This document shows, one piece after another, positions 1-9,111 of a DNA stretch of 64,000 nucleotides. Origin of the DNA: JBFGJY01 sp041576975 (lineage in GTDB: Bacteria > Pseudomonadota > Gammaproteobacteria > UBA4575); assembly GCA_041576975.1 (NCBI GenBank), contig JBFGJY010000002.1:58668-122667 (forward strand). The letters run 5' to 3'. The notes below the pieces were generated by a model. That model saw only the letters and a program-made list of their open reading frames with translations. It ran no database searches and had not been told where the DNA came from. Both the position numbers and the translations under genes were made by a program. Position 1 is the stretch's first letter; each line of letters opens with the position of its first letter.

Positions 1-530
1 AACAATTCAAAGGTACTACGATCATCTCTGTACGACGAGATGGCAAAGTGGCACTGGGTGGAGATGGCCAGGTTTCACTTGGCAACACCATCATGAAGGG
101 CAATGCGTGTAAAATTCGTCGCCTTTATGAAAATAAAGTAATCGCAGGTTTTGCTGGTGGCACGGCAGATGCATTTACTTTATTTGAGCGATTTGAAGCT
201 AAGCTTGAACAACATAATGGTCAACTTGCACGTGCTGCAGTAGAACTTGCCAAAGATTGGCGCACCGATCGCATGTTGCGCAGATTGGAAGCATTGCTGG
301 CAGTAGCTAATGAATCGACTTCGCTTATTATTTCAGGCAACGGCGACGTTATTGAACCCGAAGACGCCCTGGTTGCCATTGGCTCAGGCGGGCCTTACGC
401 ACAAGCTGCTGCAAGAGCCATGTTGGAAAATACTGAATTAAGTGCCAAAGAGATTGTGGAAAAGGCTTTAATTATTGCAGCTAGCATCTGCATTTATACG
501 AATACAAATATTGCAATCGAAGAATTATAG
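1..530 (+). CDS. hslV: ATP-dependent protease subunit HslV (5' end cut by window edge)
   Basis: HslV is the peptidase ring of the HslVU (ClpYQ) cytoplasmic protease, an N-terminal-threonine hydrolase that degrades unfolded proteins fed by HslU. The reading frame is open from base 3 (codons for [15 protein letters not shown]), so only the ATG and part of codon 2 lie outside the window. The first Thr after Gly (codon at 15-17) should be the catalytic residue exposed after removal of a short propeptide. The motifs [37 protein letters not shown] and [15 protein letters not shown] are typical of the family, and the end ([14 protein letters not shown]) is complete. hslU follows after 45 nt, so the two are almost certainly one operon. 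The promoter, usually sigma-32 dependent in related bacteria, lies upstream of the window. Confidence 0.97.
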   Translation, partial: QFKGTTIISVRRDGKVALGGDGQVSLGNTIMKGNACKIRRLYENKVIAGFAGGTADAFTLFERFEAKLEQHNGQLARAAVELAKDWRTDRMLRRLEALLAVANESTSLIISGNGDVIEPEDALVAIGSGGPYAQAAARAMLENTELSAKEIVEKALIIAASICIYTNTNIAIEEL

Positions 531-575
531 TTCTCATATTTACAAAGCTGTTAACAGAAAAAGTAAAAATACCTC

Positions 576-1904
576 ATGTCAAACATGACCCCACGAGAAA
601 TCGTTCAGGAGCTCGATAAGCATATCGTTGGACAAGATGAAGCCAAACGCGCAGTAGCCATTGCATTGCGTAACCGATGGCGTCGCCAACAATTACCAGA
701 AGAGCTACGTATGGAAGTTACCCCAAAAAATATTTTAATGATGGGCCCTACGGGCGTCGGTAAAACTGAAATTGCACGCCGTTTGGCACGCCTTGCAAAT
801 GCACCTTTTATTAAAGTTGAAGCGACTAAATTTACTGAGGTTGGCTATGTAGGAAAAGAAGTCGATTCCATCATTCGGGATCTTGTGGATACTTCAGTCA
901 AAATGACGCGTGAAATTGAAATGGATAAAGTGCGTTTTCGCGCGGAAGAAGCTGCAGAAGAGCGCATATTGGATGTGCTAGTGCCACCTAGAGTTGATCC
1001 CAATGCGGATAGGACACCCGAATTTGCTAGTGAAACACGGCAGAAGTTTCGCAAAAAATTACGTGAGGGTAATTTAAACGATACTGAAATAGAGATTGAC
1101 GTGGCTGCAACTCCAGTGGGGGTAGAAATTATGACACCTCCAGGCATGGAGGAAATGGCGAGTCAACTGCAAGGTATGTTTCAAAATTTAAGTACTGGTA
1201 GAAAGAAGACGCGCAAAATGCGCATCGAAGATGCCATGAAGGCGCTAACTGATGAAGAGGCGCATAAATTAATTAATGAAGAAGAACTAAAAGCAACGGC
1301 GCTAGAAAATGTTGAACAAAATGGTATCGTGTTTCTAGATGAAATCGATAAAGTTGCCAAACGCGGTGAAACCAGCGGCGCAGATGTCTCGCGTGAAGGT
1401 GTACAACGTGATTTATTGCCTTTAGTAGAAGGCTGTACCATCAATACTAAATACGGCATGGTGAAATCAGACCATATTTTGTTTATTGCTTCCGGTGCAT
1501 TTAATGTAGCCAAACCATCCGATCTCATCCCAGAATTGCAAGGTCGTTTGCCGATCCGGGTAGAACTTAAAGCGCTGACTACGGATGATTTCGTGCGAAT
1601 TTTGACTGAGCCGGATGCCTCATTGACTGAGCAATACTCAGCCTTATTGGCAACTGAAGGAGTGACACTAAATTTTGCTGAAGATGGCGTACGTAAAGTC
1701 GCGCAAATTGCACATGATGTGAACGAGTCTACTGAAAACATTGGTGCGCGAAGATTGCATACCGTTATGGAGCGATTATTAGAAAAAATTTCGTTTTCAG
1801 CACCCGATGAAAGCGGAGAAAAAGTAATTGTGGATGCAGAGTATGTGGATGAGAATATTGGCGAGTTAGTTAAGGATGTAGATCTGAGTAGATACATACT
1901 ATAG
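576..1904 (+). CDS. hslU: ATP-dependent protease ATPase subunit HslU
   Basis: HslU is the AAA+ unfoldase ring that docks on HslV, unfolds substrates using ATP and threads them into the peptidase chamber. The 442-aa length matches the family. Walker A is GPTGVGKT at residues 57-64 and Walker B is VFLDEIDK near residue 252. The helical I-domain occupies roughly residues 110-240, and the C-terminus ends in the usual LSRYIL tail that inserts into HslV. The chosen start gives [10 protein letters not shown]; an ATG three codons later is possible and the ribosome binding site is weak. It is co-directional with hslV 45 nt upstream and a DUF971 gene 25 nt downstream, an order common in gammaproteobacteria. 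Confidence 0.97.
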   Translation: MSNMTPREIVQELDKHIVGQDEAKRAVAIALRNRWRRQQLPEELRMEVTPKNILMMGPTGVGKTEIARRLARLANAPFIKVEATKFTEVGYVGKEVDSIIRDLVDTSVKMTREIEMDKVRFRAEEAAEERILDVLVPPRVDPNADRTPEFASETRQKFRKKLREGNLNDTEIEIDVAATPVGVEIMTPPGMEEMASQLQGMFQNLSTGRKKTRKMRIEDAMKALTDEEAHKLINEEELKATALENVEQNGIVFLDEIDKVAKRGETSGADVSREGVQRDLLPLVEGCTINTKYGMVKSDHILFIASGAFNVAKPSDLIPELQGRLPIRVELKALTTDDFVRILTEPDASLTEQYSALLATEGVTLNFAEDGVRKVAQIAHDVNESTENIGARRLHTVMERLLEKISFSAPDESGEKVIVDAEYVDENIGELVKDVDLSRYIL

Positions 1905-1929
1905 ATAAAAATATAAAGGCTTTAATATT

Positions 1930-2298
1930 TTGGCAAAACAAAATCCAACCGAAATTCAATTACATCAAAAATCGCGCATATTAGAGATCACGTTTGATGA
2001 CGGCAAACAGTTTAAGTTTCCTTGTGAGTACCTGCGCGTGTATTCGCCCTCTGCAGAAGTTGCAGGTCATGGTCCGGGTCAAGAAGTGTTACAAATAGGC
2101 AAAGAAGATGTGTCAATTAATGCCATTGAGTCAGTGGGGAATTATGCCGTACAACTAGTATTTGACGATAATCATGATACTGGTATCTATACTTGGGATT
2201 ATTTGTACGAGTTAGGCGTAAACCATGAAGATAAGTGGCAAAAATACCTAGATCGCCTCAAAGAAGCCGGCTACGAACGTAAAGCTAGCAGCGAATAA
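1930..2298 (+). CDS. DUF971 domain protein
   Basis: This 122-aa protein consists of one DUF971 domain, the fold also found at the N-terminus of gamma-butyrobetaine hydroxylase. Recognisable signatures are the residues around FPCEYLRVYSPSAEV, GHGPGQEVLQ and a late TWDYLYELG motif. The molecular function of the stand-alone bacterial form is not established; its repeated position between hslU and ubiE has suggested a link to protein or quinone homeostasis, but that is inference. Translation appears to start at TTG (1930): the protein then begins AKQNPTEIQLHQKSR as in homologues, with an AAAGG stretch about 10 nt upstream. No upstream ATG gives a longer product in frame. Confidence 0.9.
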   Translation: MAKQNPTEIQLHQKSRILEITFDDGKQFKFPCEYLRVYSPSAEVAGHGPGQEVLQIGKEDVSINAIESVGNYAVQLVFDDNHDTGIYTWDYLYELGVNHEDKWQKYLDRLKEAGYERKASSE

Positions 2299-2404
2299 AC
2301 CGCATCATCTTGTATTAGAATCACTTAGAATAGTCTCTCTAAGCCAGCGCATTGATGAGCGCTAACACTATAAATCACAGTCTAGAATAGCAAACACGCA
2401 CGCC

Positions 2405-3154
2405 ATGGAAGAAAAACGTACCCATTTCGGTTATCAAGACGTTACACCTGAAGAAAAAACTCAAAAAGTCGATGCGGTGTTTGATTCTGTGGCAGGTAAA
2501 TACGATGTCATGAATGATGTCATGTCATTCGGTCTACATCGTGTATGGAAGCGTTATTTTGTCCACATAGCAAATATACGCCCAGATCACCAAATTCTAG
2601 ATTTAGCTGCCGGCACGGGGGACATCACCGCACTGCTTGCTCCAAAATTGAGCGGAAAAGGTGCAATCATCATGTGTGACGCAAATATAGCTATGTTAGA
2701 ACATGGGCGTCAGCGTTTAATTGATCGCGGCTTGTTTAAAAATATCCACTATATTCAAGCTAAAGCCGAAGACTTGCCTTTTATGGAAAATTATTTTGAT
2801 CGTGTGACACTAGCCTTTGGATTGCGTAATTTTACTAATAAAGACCAAGCGCTGCGTTCAATGTTTAGTTTAGTAAAACCAGGTGGACAATTATTAATTT
2901 TAGAATTTTCTCAACCGCAACAATGGATGCGTGGAATATACGACATATACTCGTTTAAATTTTTACCTCGTATAGGGCAAATTATTGCCAAGGATGCCAA
3001 AAGTTATCAGTACTTGGCTGAGTCAATACGTAAGCATCCCGATCAAAAAACGCTACAGTCCATGTTAGAAGCAGCTGGTTTTGAGCAATGTGATTTTCTC
3101 AATCTTAATGGGGGGATCGTTTGTATACATCGTGGTTATAAGCTTACGGCATAA
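2405..3154 (+). CDS. ubiE: Ubiquinone/menaquinone C-methyltransferase UbiE
   Basis: UbiE is a SAM-dependent class I methyltransferase that methylates the quinone ring (demethylmenaquinone to menaquinone, and the C-methylation step of ubiquinone synthesis). The 249-aa protein has the family signature around KYDVMNDVMSFGLHRVWKR near the N-terminus. The SAM-binding glycine loop LDLAAGTGDI falls at about residue 65, and the late family motif KPGGQLLILEFSQP is present. ubiJ starts 8 nt after its stop and ubiB 6 nt after ubiJ, the classic ubiE-ubiJ-ubiB operon. No convincing Shine-Dalgarno precedes the ATG at 2405, but no better start is visible. Confidence 0.97.
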   Translation: MEEKRTHFGYQDVTPEEKTQKVDAVFDSVAGKYDVMNDVMSFGLHRVWKRYFVHIANIRPDHQILDLAAGTGDITALLAPKLSGKGAIIMCDANIAMLEHGRQRLIDRGLFKNIHYIQAKAEDLPFMENYFDRVTLAFGLRNFTNKDQALRSMFSLVKPGGQLLILEFSQPQQWMRGIYDIYSFKFLPRIGQIIAKDAKSYQYLAESIRKHPDQKTLQSMLEAAGFEQCDFLNLNGGIVCIHRGYKLTA

Positions 3155-3162
3155 ATTATAAT

Positions 3163-3774
3163 ATGCTACTTAAGTTCATTAACAATTCGATTAAAAAATA
3201 CTTTGATAGTGATCCTGAAGTTTCTGCCCAGCTTCATGAGCTAGAAGGCCAACAATTATTGCTTGAAGTAACTGATCTAAAAAAAGAATTTCTTATTACT
3301 CCAGTAAACTCCTCAATCATCGTAACGAATTATCAAGATGATGAAGCTGTAAAAGAGGTCGCCACAACTATTCATGCCAATGTAATTACACTGTTACGTT
3401 TAGCAATAGGCGCGGATTATCAATCCATGTTGAATAATGACACATTAAAAATTGATGGCGATGTGGAATTAGCAAATCGGTTGCGCACAATTTTTATGAA
3501 GGTTGATATTGATTGGGAAGAAGTGGCTTCTAAATATGTTGGTGATGCGCTAGCGTATAAATTAGGTGTACTTGCGCGACGCACAAAAAGCTATAAGCAA
3601 CGATCCATTGAAAATTTTCGTTTAGATGTAAGGGAGTACATGCAAGAAGAATCTCGTATTGTTCCCACAAGAATAGAAATCGAACGATTTCTAAATGATG
3701 TAGATGCGCTTGATGCAGATATTGATCGTCTTGAAGCACGTCTGCGCCGCCTTGCCCAGGCGTGTAGCCAGTAA
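3163..3774 (+). CDS. ubiJ: Ubiquinone biosynthesis accessory factor UbiJ (SCP2 domain)
   Basis: UbiJ is a lipid-binding accessory protein of the cytoplasmic Ubi metabolon and works with UbiK in ubiquinone synthesis. The 203-aa product has an N-terminal SCP2-like sterol-carrier fold (about residues 10-110, with the DTLKIDGDVELANRL segment that marks SCP2 domains) and a helical C-terminal part ending in a predicted coiled coil (VDALDADIDRLEARLRRL). Sequence conservation in this family is low, so the call rests on the SCP2 signature, the length and the position between ubiE and ubiB. A ubiK homologue is also in this window (minus strand, about 23.1-23.4 kb). Confidence 0.93.
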   Translation: MLLKFINNSIKKYFDSDPEVSAQLHELEGQQLLLEVTDLKKEFLITPVNSSIIVTNYQDDEAVKEVATTIHANVITLLRLAIGADYQSMLNNDTLKIDGDVELANRLRTIFMKVDIDWEEVASKYVGDALAYKLGVLARRTKSYKQRSIENFRLDVREYMQEESRIVPTRIEIERFLNDVDALDADIDRLEARLRRLAQACSQ

Positions 3775-3780
3775 AAAGCT

Positions 3781-5343
3781 ATGCGCTATATACGGTTATT
3801 CTTTCGAATCTTACACATTAATGTCGTATTGGTTCGGCATGGTTTAGAAGAGGTGCTGTTGGCAGTACCTCTGTTTCGTCCCATCCGCTTTTTACTTTTT
3901 TTGTTGCCCTGGCACTGGTTTCGTAAAGTTGAGATCTCCCATGGTGCTCGCATACGTCGTGCCCTAGAAGACTTGGGGCCAATCTTCGTAAAGTTTGGTC
4001 AAGCTTTGTCCACGCGCCGCGATTTACTCTCTGAAGATATCGCGAATGAACTCGCCAAGCTACAAGATCAGGTGCCACCGTTTTCTGGTGAAGTGGCAAG
4101 AGAAATAGTAGAAAAAGCACTTAAAGAACCTGTGCAAAAAACGTTTGCCGGTTTTAGTATAGAGCCTTTGGCATCAGCTTCGATAGCTCAAGTGCATGCT
4201 GCGAAACTTCATAATGGTAAGGAGGTGGTAGTTAAGGTCTTGCGTCCTGGAATCGAAAGGCAGGTGCGTAGAGATTTAGAGCTGATGCATGCACTTGCAT
4301 CTATTGCGCATCGTTATTGGGAAGATGGGCGCAGGCTTCGACCCAAAGAAGTGGTACAAGAATACGAGCAAATTGTCATGGATGAATTGGATTTAATGCG
4401 CGAAGCAGCAAATGCTAGTCAGTTGCGCAGAAATTTTGAAAATTCTTCTGATCTCTATGTGCCAGAGGTTTATTTTGACTTATGCCGGCGTAATGTAATG
4501 GTACTTGAACGTATTCGAGGTATTCCAGTTAATGATATTGAAGCATTGCGTAAACATGGAATAAACCTTAAAAAATTATCAGATCGTGGTAGTCATATCT
4601 TTTTTACTCAAGTTTTTAGACACAATTTTTTTCATGCAGATATGCATCCCGGCAACATTTTTGTTTCATATGAAAATCCAGAAGATCCAAAATATGTAGG
4701 TGTTGATTTTGGCATCATGGGCACTTTGTCACCATCGGATCAGCGCTATTTAGCAGAAAATCTTCTGGCTTTTTTAAATCGTGATTACCGTAGGGTCGCG
4801 GAACTGCATTTAGAATCAGGGTGGGTGCCATCGGATACACGTGTAGATCAATTTGAATCTGCTATTCGCACCGTATCTGAACCAATTTTCCAACGACCTT
4901 TAAGTGAAATTTCATTTGGAAATTTATTAGTGCGACTGTTTCAAACGGCACGACGTTTTAATATGGAAGTACAACCTCAATTAGTACTGCTACAAAAGAC
5001 GCTCTTAAATATTGAGGGTTTGGGTAGACAATTAGATCCCGATCTGGATCTCTGGAAAACGGCTAAACCATTTCTTGATCGTTGGATGAGTGAGCAAGTG
5101 GGTGTTCGTGCACTGGCAGCAGGAATACGCAAACAGTTACCACGGATGGCAGAGCGATTACCCGAAATACCAGACTTGGTTTATTCAACCATGAAAAAGT
5201 TTGAACAAGGACAAGCAGAGCTAGAATGGCATAGTCAAGAGTTGGAATCTATTCGAAAAGAAATAAAAAAATCCAACCAAAATTTAATAGCGTTTTTGAT
5301 CATTGTTCTTGTCACCCTGTTATTTGGTATGTGGTATTTCTGA
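3781..5343 (+). CDS. ubiB: Ubiquinone biosynthesis regulatory protein kinase-like UbiB
   Basis: UbiB belongs to the ABC1/ADCK/UbiB family of atypical kinase-like ATPases needed for ubiquinone synthesis, probably acting on lipid intermediates at the membrane. The 520-aa protein carries the KxGQ-type motif in FVKFGQALSTRRDLL (about residue 70), the nucleotide-site segment ASASIAQVHAAKL, the catalytic-loop equivalent HADMHPGNIFV and the metal-binding VDFGIMG. The C-terminal hydrophobic segment (LIAFLIIVLVTLLFGMWYF) is a membrane anchor, as in other UbiB proteins. It ends the ubiE-ubiJ-ubiB operon; a UvrD-type helicase gene follows after 38 nt. Confidence 0.97.
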   Translation: MRYIRLFFRILHINVVLVRHGLEEVLLAVPLFRPIRFLLFLLPWHWFRKVEISHGARIRRALEDLGPIFVKFGQALSTRRDLLSEDIANELAKLQDQVPPFSGEVAREIVEKALKEPVQKTFAGFSIEPLASASIAQVHAAKLHNGKEVVVKVLRPGIERQVRRDLELMHALASIAHRYWEDGRRLRPKEVVQEYEQIVMDELDLMREAANASQLRRNFENSSDLYVPEVYFDLCRRNVMVLERIRGIPVNDIEALRKHGINLKKLSDRGSHIFFTQVFRHNFFHADMHPGNIFVSYENPEDPKYVGVDFGIMGTLSPSDQRYLAENLLAFLNRDYRRVAELHLESGWVPSDTRVDQFESAIRTVSEPIFQRPLSEISFGNLLVRLFQTARRFNMEVQPQLVLLQKTLLNIEGLGRQLDPDLDLWKTAKPFLDRWMSEQVGVRALAAGIRKQLPRMAERLPEIPDLVYSTMKKFEQGQAELEWHSQELESIRKEIKKSNQNLIAFLIIVLVTLLFGMWYF

Positions 5344-5381
5344 TTTTTTCCCCAAGTGTTTCTAAAATTAATAATTGAAGT

Positions 5382-7550
5382 ATGGATGTCTCACCAATCT
5401 TAGACCCGTTAAATGAAGCTCAGCGTGAAGCTGTAACTTCTGAAATGTTGCCTGCATTGGTTATTGCTGGTGCTGGAAGCGGAAAGACGCGTGTACTAGT
5501 ACATCGCATTGCTTGGTTGTGTGAAGTTGAATCTGTCTCACCATTTAGCATTCTTGCAGTTACTTTTACCAACAAAGCTGCCGCTGAGATGCGTGCACGT
5601 GTAGAAAGCTTATTGAAATATAGGCTTGGTGGTATGTGGGTAGGTACCTTTCATGGTATTTCACATCGGCTATTAAGATCACATTGGCAAGAGGCAGGCC
5701 TAAAGCAAAGCTTTCAAATTCTCGATAGCGACGATCAGTTGCGCTTGGTGAAACGTGTGGTTCTTGGATTGGGTTTAGATGATTCTAGGTGGCCACCTAA
5801 GCATGCACGTTGGTACATTAACAATCGTAAAGAAGAGGGGCTGCGCCCGCAACATTTGCAGGATCATGGCGACACCACAGAGCGTCAGCTCATTCGTATT
5901 TACAGTACATACCAAGAGGCTTGTGAACAAACTGGTTTAGTAGATTTCGCTGAACTGTTATTGCGCAGTTTAGAGCTGTTACAGCAACAGCATGAAATTC
6001 TTGTTCACTATCAAGCCAAGTTTCGTCACATATTAGTGGATGAATTTCAAGACACCAATTCAATTCAATATCAATGGTTAAAAACTTTTGCAGGTGAAAA
6101 AAATCCTATCTTTGCTGTTGGAGATGATGATCAATCAATTTATGGATGGCGTGGTGCGCGCATAGAGAATATTCACAGTTTTGAAAATGATTATAAACAG
6201 ACTCAAGTATATAGATTAGAGCAAAACTATCGCTCCACTAATAATATTTTGTCGGCTGCAAATTCATTAATAAACAATAATCAAAGTAGAATGGGGAAGA
6301 AGCTATGGACGGATGGTGATGATGGCGAACCAATATACTTATATGCCTCATTTAATGAACAAGATGAGGCGCGTTTTGTTACAGATAAAATCAAACACTG
6401 GGTCGAAACCTGTAATGGTCGTCGTGATGAAGTCGCCATACTTTATCGATCTAATGCACAATCACGTATTTTTGAGGAAGTATTTATTTCCCAAAGTATT
6501 CCGTATCGCGTGTATGGGGGTTTGCGATTCTTCGAACGCGCAGAAATTAAAGATGCCTTAGCTTATTTGCGTTTAGCTAAGAATTCAGCTGATGATCCAT
6601 CATTTGAGCGCATTGTAAATGTGCCCCCGCGTGGTATTGGTCAACGCACGGTTGCCAAAGTGCGTGATTTTGCTAAGCAACATCAACTCACACTTTGGCA
6701 AGCAACTGAAAAAATACTTCAATCTAGCTTACTAGCTGCACGTGCGGCAAATGCACTGCAGGATTATTTACGTCTTATGCATAAACTTGGTAAAGATATA
6801 GAAGGCTTAGAGTTAGCAGAACAGGTCGAACACATCATTCAAGCATCAGGGTTAGTTAAGCACCATGGTCGTGAAGGCAGTGAGAAATCAAAATCACGAG
6901 TAGAAAACTTAGAAGAACTTGTGGTGGCAGCGAGAGGGTTTCACATGGATAACGAGTTATATGAAGGTATGCAACCACTCGAGGCCTTTTTGACTCATGC
7001 CGCTTTAGAGGCTGGTGAAGGTCAGGGTGCACAATGGGATGATTGTGTACAGCTTATGACTTTGCATGCAGCCAAAGGGTTAGAGTTTCCATTAGTATTT
7101 ATCGTAGGTTTGGAAGAAGGGCTTTTCCCTTCTAGTATGTCTATGGAAGAGCCCGGGCGATTAGAGGAAGAGCGCCGTCTATGTTACGTTGGCATCACGC
7201 GTGCACGCCAACAATTAGTACTCACTTATGCAGAATCAAGGCGCCAATACGGGTCGGATAGTTATAACCCTCCCTCACGATTTATTAGTGAAATACCGGT
7301 TGAATTAATAGCGGAGATACGACCTCGTGCCATGATTACTCAACCCGTGCGCACGTTTTCGCAGAGCAATAGCTTAGAAGAAAACACGGGAATTAAAATT
7401 GGTGCACGTGTTACACATATGAAATTTGGTGAGGGTGTGATATTAGATTGCGAAGGTAAAGGCAGTAGTGCACGTGTGCAAGTCCATTTTGAAGAGGTAG
7501 GAAGTAAGTGGCTCGTTTTGGCATATGCTAACTTAGATATACTGGCTTAA
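5382..7550 (+). CDS. uvrD: DNA helicase II, UvrD type
   Basis: This is a superfamily 1A 3'-5' DNA helicase that unwinds DNA in mismatch and nucleotide-excision repair. The 722-aa protein shows motif I AGAGSGKT (about residue 30), motif Ia TFTNKAA, motif II VDEFQDTN, motif III GDDDQSIYGWRGA, motif IV QNYRST, motif V LMTLHAAKGLEFPLVFIVG and motif VI EERRLCYVGITRARQ. The C-terminal region around ARVTHMKFGEGVI resembles the UvrD/PcrA Tudor-like domain. Length and motif spacing fit UvrD better than Rep. It lies 38 nt after ubiB and may be co-transcribed with it. Confidence 0.95.
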   Translation: MDVSPILDPLNEAQREAVTSEMLPALVIAGAGSGKTRVLVHRIAWLCEVESVSPFSILAVTFTNKAAAEMRARVESLLKYRLGGMWVGTFHGISHRLLRSHWQEAGLKQSFQILDSDDQLRLVKRVVLGLGLDDSRWPPKHARWYINNRKEEGLRPQHLQDHGDTTERQLIRIYSTYQEACEQTGLVDFAELLLRSLELLQQQHEILVHYQAKFRHILVDEFQDTNSIQYQWLKTFAGEKNPIFAVGDDDQSIYGWRGARIENIHSFENDYKQTQVYRLEQNYRSTNNILSAANSLINNNQSRMGKKLWTDGDDGEPIYLYASFNEQDEARFVTDKIKHWVETCNGRRDEVAILYRSNAQSRIFEEVFISQSIPYRVYGGLRFFERAEIKDALAYLRLAKNSADDPSFERIVNVPPRGIGQRTVAKVRDFAKQHQLTLWQATEKILQSSLLAARAANALQDYLRLMHKLGKDIEGLELAEQVEHIIQASGLVKHHGREGSEKSKSRVENLEELVVAARGFHMDNELYEGMQPLEAFLTHAALEAGEGQGAQWDDCVQLMTLHAAKGLEFPLVFIVGLEEGLFPSSMSMEEPGRLEEERRLCYVGITRARQQLVLTYAESRRQYGSDSYNPPSRFISEIPVELIAEIRPRAMITQPVRTFSQSNSLEENTGIKIGARVTHMKFGEGVILDCEGKGSSARVQVHFEEVGSKWLVLAYANLDILA

Positions 7551-7611
7551 AAGACTAACAAGTAATTTTATAAATAACCCCTAACAAAGCTATGAATCGG
7601 TCAAAGTAATT

Positions 7612-8721
7612 ATGCAAAGAAGAAAGTTTTTACAGTATGCAGGGATAAGTGCAGCACTTGGTAGTGGTTTGTCAAATTGTAAGGGTGATAGTGAATCTGA
7701 ATCGACACAATCCACCCCTGCTGCAACTAAAACATGGGAGTGGAAAATGGTCACTACTTGGCCGAAGAATTTTCCAGGCTTGGGAACTAGCGCGGAGTTT
7801 TTGGCAGATTTGATCAATAGCATGTCGAACGGACGAATCAAGGTAAAAGTATTTGGTGCCGGCGAACTCGTGCCTGCCTTTGAAATTTTTGATGCAGTAG
7901 TAAATGGTTCTGCACAAATGGGCCATGGTTCGGCGTATTACTGGAAAGGAAAATACCCAGCCTTACAATTTTTCTCTACCACTCCATTTGGTATGACTGC
8001 GATGGAAATGAATAGTTGGATATATCACGGTGGTGGCATCGAGTTGTGGCAAGAGGCCTATGGTCAATTTGGTTTAGTGCCAACGGCTGCCGGAAATACC
8101 GGCGTACAAATGGCAGGTTGGTTTAATAAGGAGATAAATACTTTAGAAGATTTAAAAGGGCTTAAAATGCGTATCCCTGGATTGGGTGGCGAAGTATTAA
8201 AGCGTGCGGGGGGAACACCCGTAAATTTACCAGGTGGTGAATTGTTTACTTCTTTGCAATCAGGAGCAATTGATGCTACTGAATGGGTGGGGCCTTATAA
8301 TGATCTTGCCTTTGGTTTTCATAAGATCGCAAAATACTATTACTACCCAGGTTGGCATGAACCGGGTACGACATTGGAATGTTTTATTAATAGATCTGCC
8401 TTTGAGGAACTACCGAAAGAATTACAAAGTATTGTAATTAATGCCTGTCGGGTTGCGAATCAAGATATGCTTACTGAATACATTGCGCGTAATAAAGATG
8501 CTCTGGATACTCTGGTTAATGAGCATAAGGTCGAGTTACGTGAACTCCCTGCAGAGGTGATCAAAAAGCTCGCCCAATTATCCGAAGAAGTCACGGCTGA
8601 ATTGGGATATGCAGACCCGCTAACACGCAAAATATATGATTCTTATACCAATTTTTACAAAAAATCTCGTGCCTGGCTGGATATTTCTGAACGTGCATAC
8701 TTGAACTTACGCATGGGATAG
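7612..8721 (+). CDS. TRAP transporter substrate-binding protein DctP, probably Tat-exported
   Basis: This is the extracytoplasmic solute receptor of a tripartite ATP-independent periplasmic transporter. The 369-aa precursor begins MQRRKFLQYAG, a twin-arginine motif, followed by a hydrophobic stretch and LSNC, so it may be a Tat-exported lipoprotein. The mature part has the DctP family signature, including the substrate-contacting Arg region GLKMRIPGLGGEVLKRAGG and DATEWVGPYND. It resembles the subgroup that binds 2-oxo acids or organic acids, but the substrate cannot be fixed from sequence. A small membrane protein gene follows in the same direction. The likely partner subunits DctQ and DctM are on the opposite strand, converging on it. 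Confidence 0.93.
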   Translation: MQRRKFLQYAGISAALGSGLSNCKGDSESESTQSTPAATKTWEWKMVTTWPKNFPGLGTSAEFLADLINSMSNGRIKVKVFGAGELVPAFEIFDAVVNGSAQMGHGSAYYWKGKYPALQFFSTTPFGMTAMEMNSWIYHGGGIELWQEAYGQFGLVPTAAGNTGVQMAGWFNKEINTLEDLKGLKMRIPGLGGEVLKRAGGTPVNLPGGELFTSLQSGAIDATEWVGPYNDLAFGFHKIAKYYYYPGWHEPGTTLECFINRSAFEELPKELQSIVINACRVANQDMLTEYIARNKDALDTLVNEHKVELRELPAEVIKKLAQLSEEVTAELGYADPLTRKIYDSYTNFYKKSRAWLDISERAYLNLRMG

Positions 8722-8785
8722 AATACAACACCATATCAATCCGAGATAAATACCATAATAATAATCCAGGAAAGGAGGCAGTGTA

Positions 8786-9025
8786 GTGGAAGAACTCTTT
8801 GTTAAATGGCGCACCATGTGGGATGCTAAAGAATATACCACCCAGTTATTTTTTCTATTTAATTTAATTTTCGCGTTTTATATCACATGGCTTCCGTTTC
8901 GCGCATCTGGTAAAGACATAACTGCGTTCAATCGAGGGATCATGATTGTATTTGGTATCGGTTATGCCCTTCTAACGATTGTTGCATATTTACAACTCGT
9001 TCCAACTTACTCTCCATACGGATAA
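8786..9025 (+). CDS. Small membrane protein linked to the TRAP receptor, unknown function
   Basis: This 79-aa protein has two predicted membrane helices (roughly residues 20-38 and 50-70) and no family I recognise. Translation starts at GTG (8786), 7 nt after a very strong Shine-Dalgarno (AAAGGAGG), so it is likely well expressed. It lies 64 nt after the TRAP receptor stop and before a hairpin terminator, which suggests one transcript with the receptor gene. It is too short and has too few helices to be a DctQ subunit, and a normal DctQ is present on the opposite strand. A role in transport or signalling next to the TRAP system is inference only. Confidence 0.75.
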   Translation: MEELFVKWRTMWDAKEYTTQLFFLFNLIFAFYITWLPFRASGKDITAFNRGIMIVFGIGYALLTIVAYLQLVPTYSPYG

Positions 9026-9071
9026 GTTTAAGGCGCACAACCTCAATTTATAAGAAAACATTTTTATAAAG

Positions 9072-9100
9072 CAAAGCGGTATTAAACACCGCTTTGTTTA
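9072..9100. terminator. Hairpin terminator between convergent TRAP genes
   Basis: A perfect 9-bp stem (CAAAGCGGT at 9072-9080, ACCGCTTTG at 9088-9096) with a 7-nt loop is followed by a T-rich run on the plus strand. It sits between the convergent small membrane protein gene and dctM. It probably ends the plus-strand transcript; function on the minus strand is less clear because the T tract there is interrupted. Confidence 0.7.
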
Positions 9101-9111
9101 TTTGTCTATTA

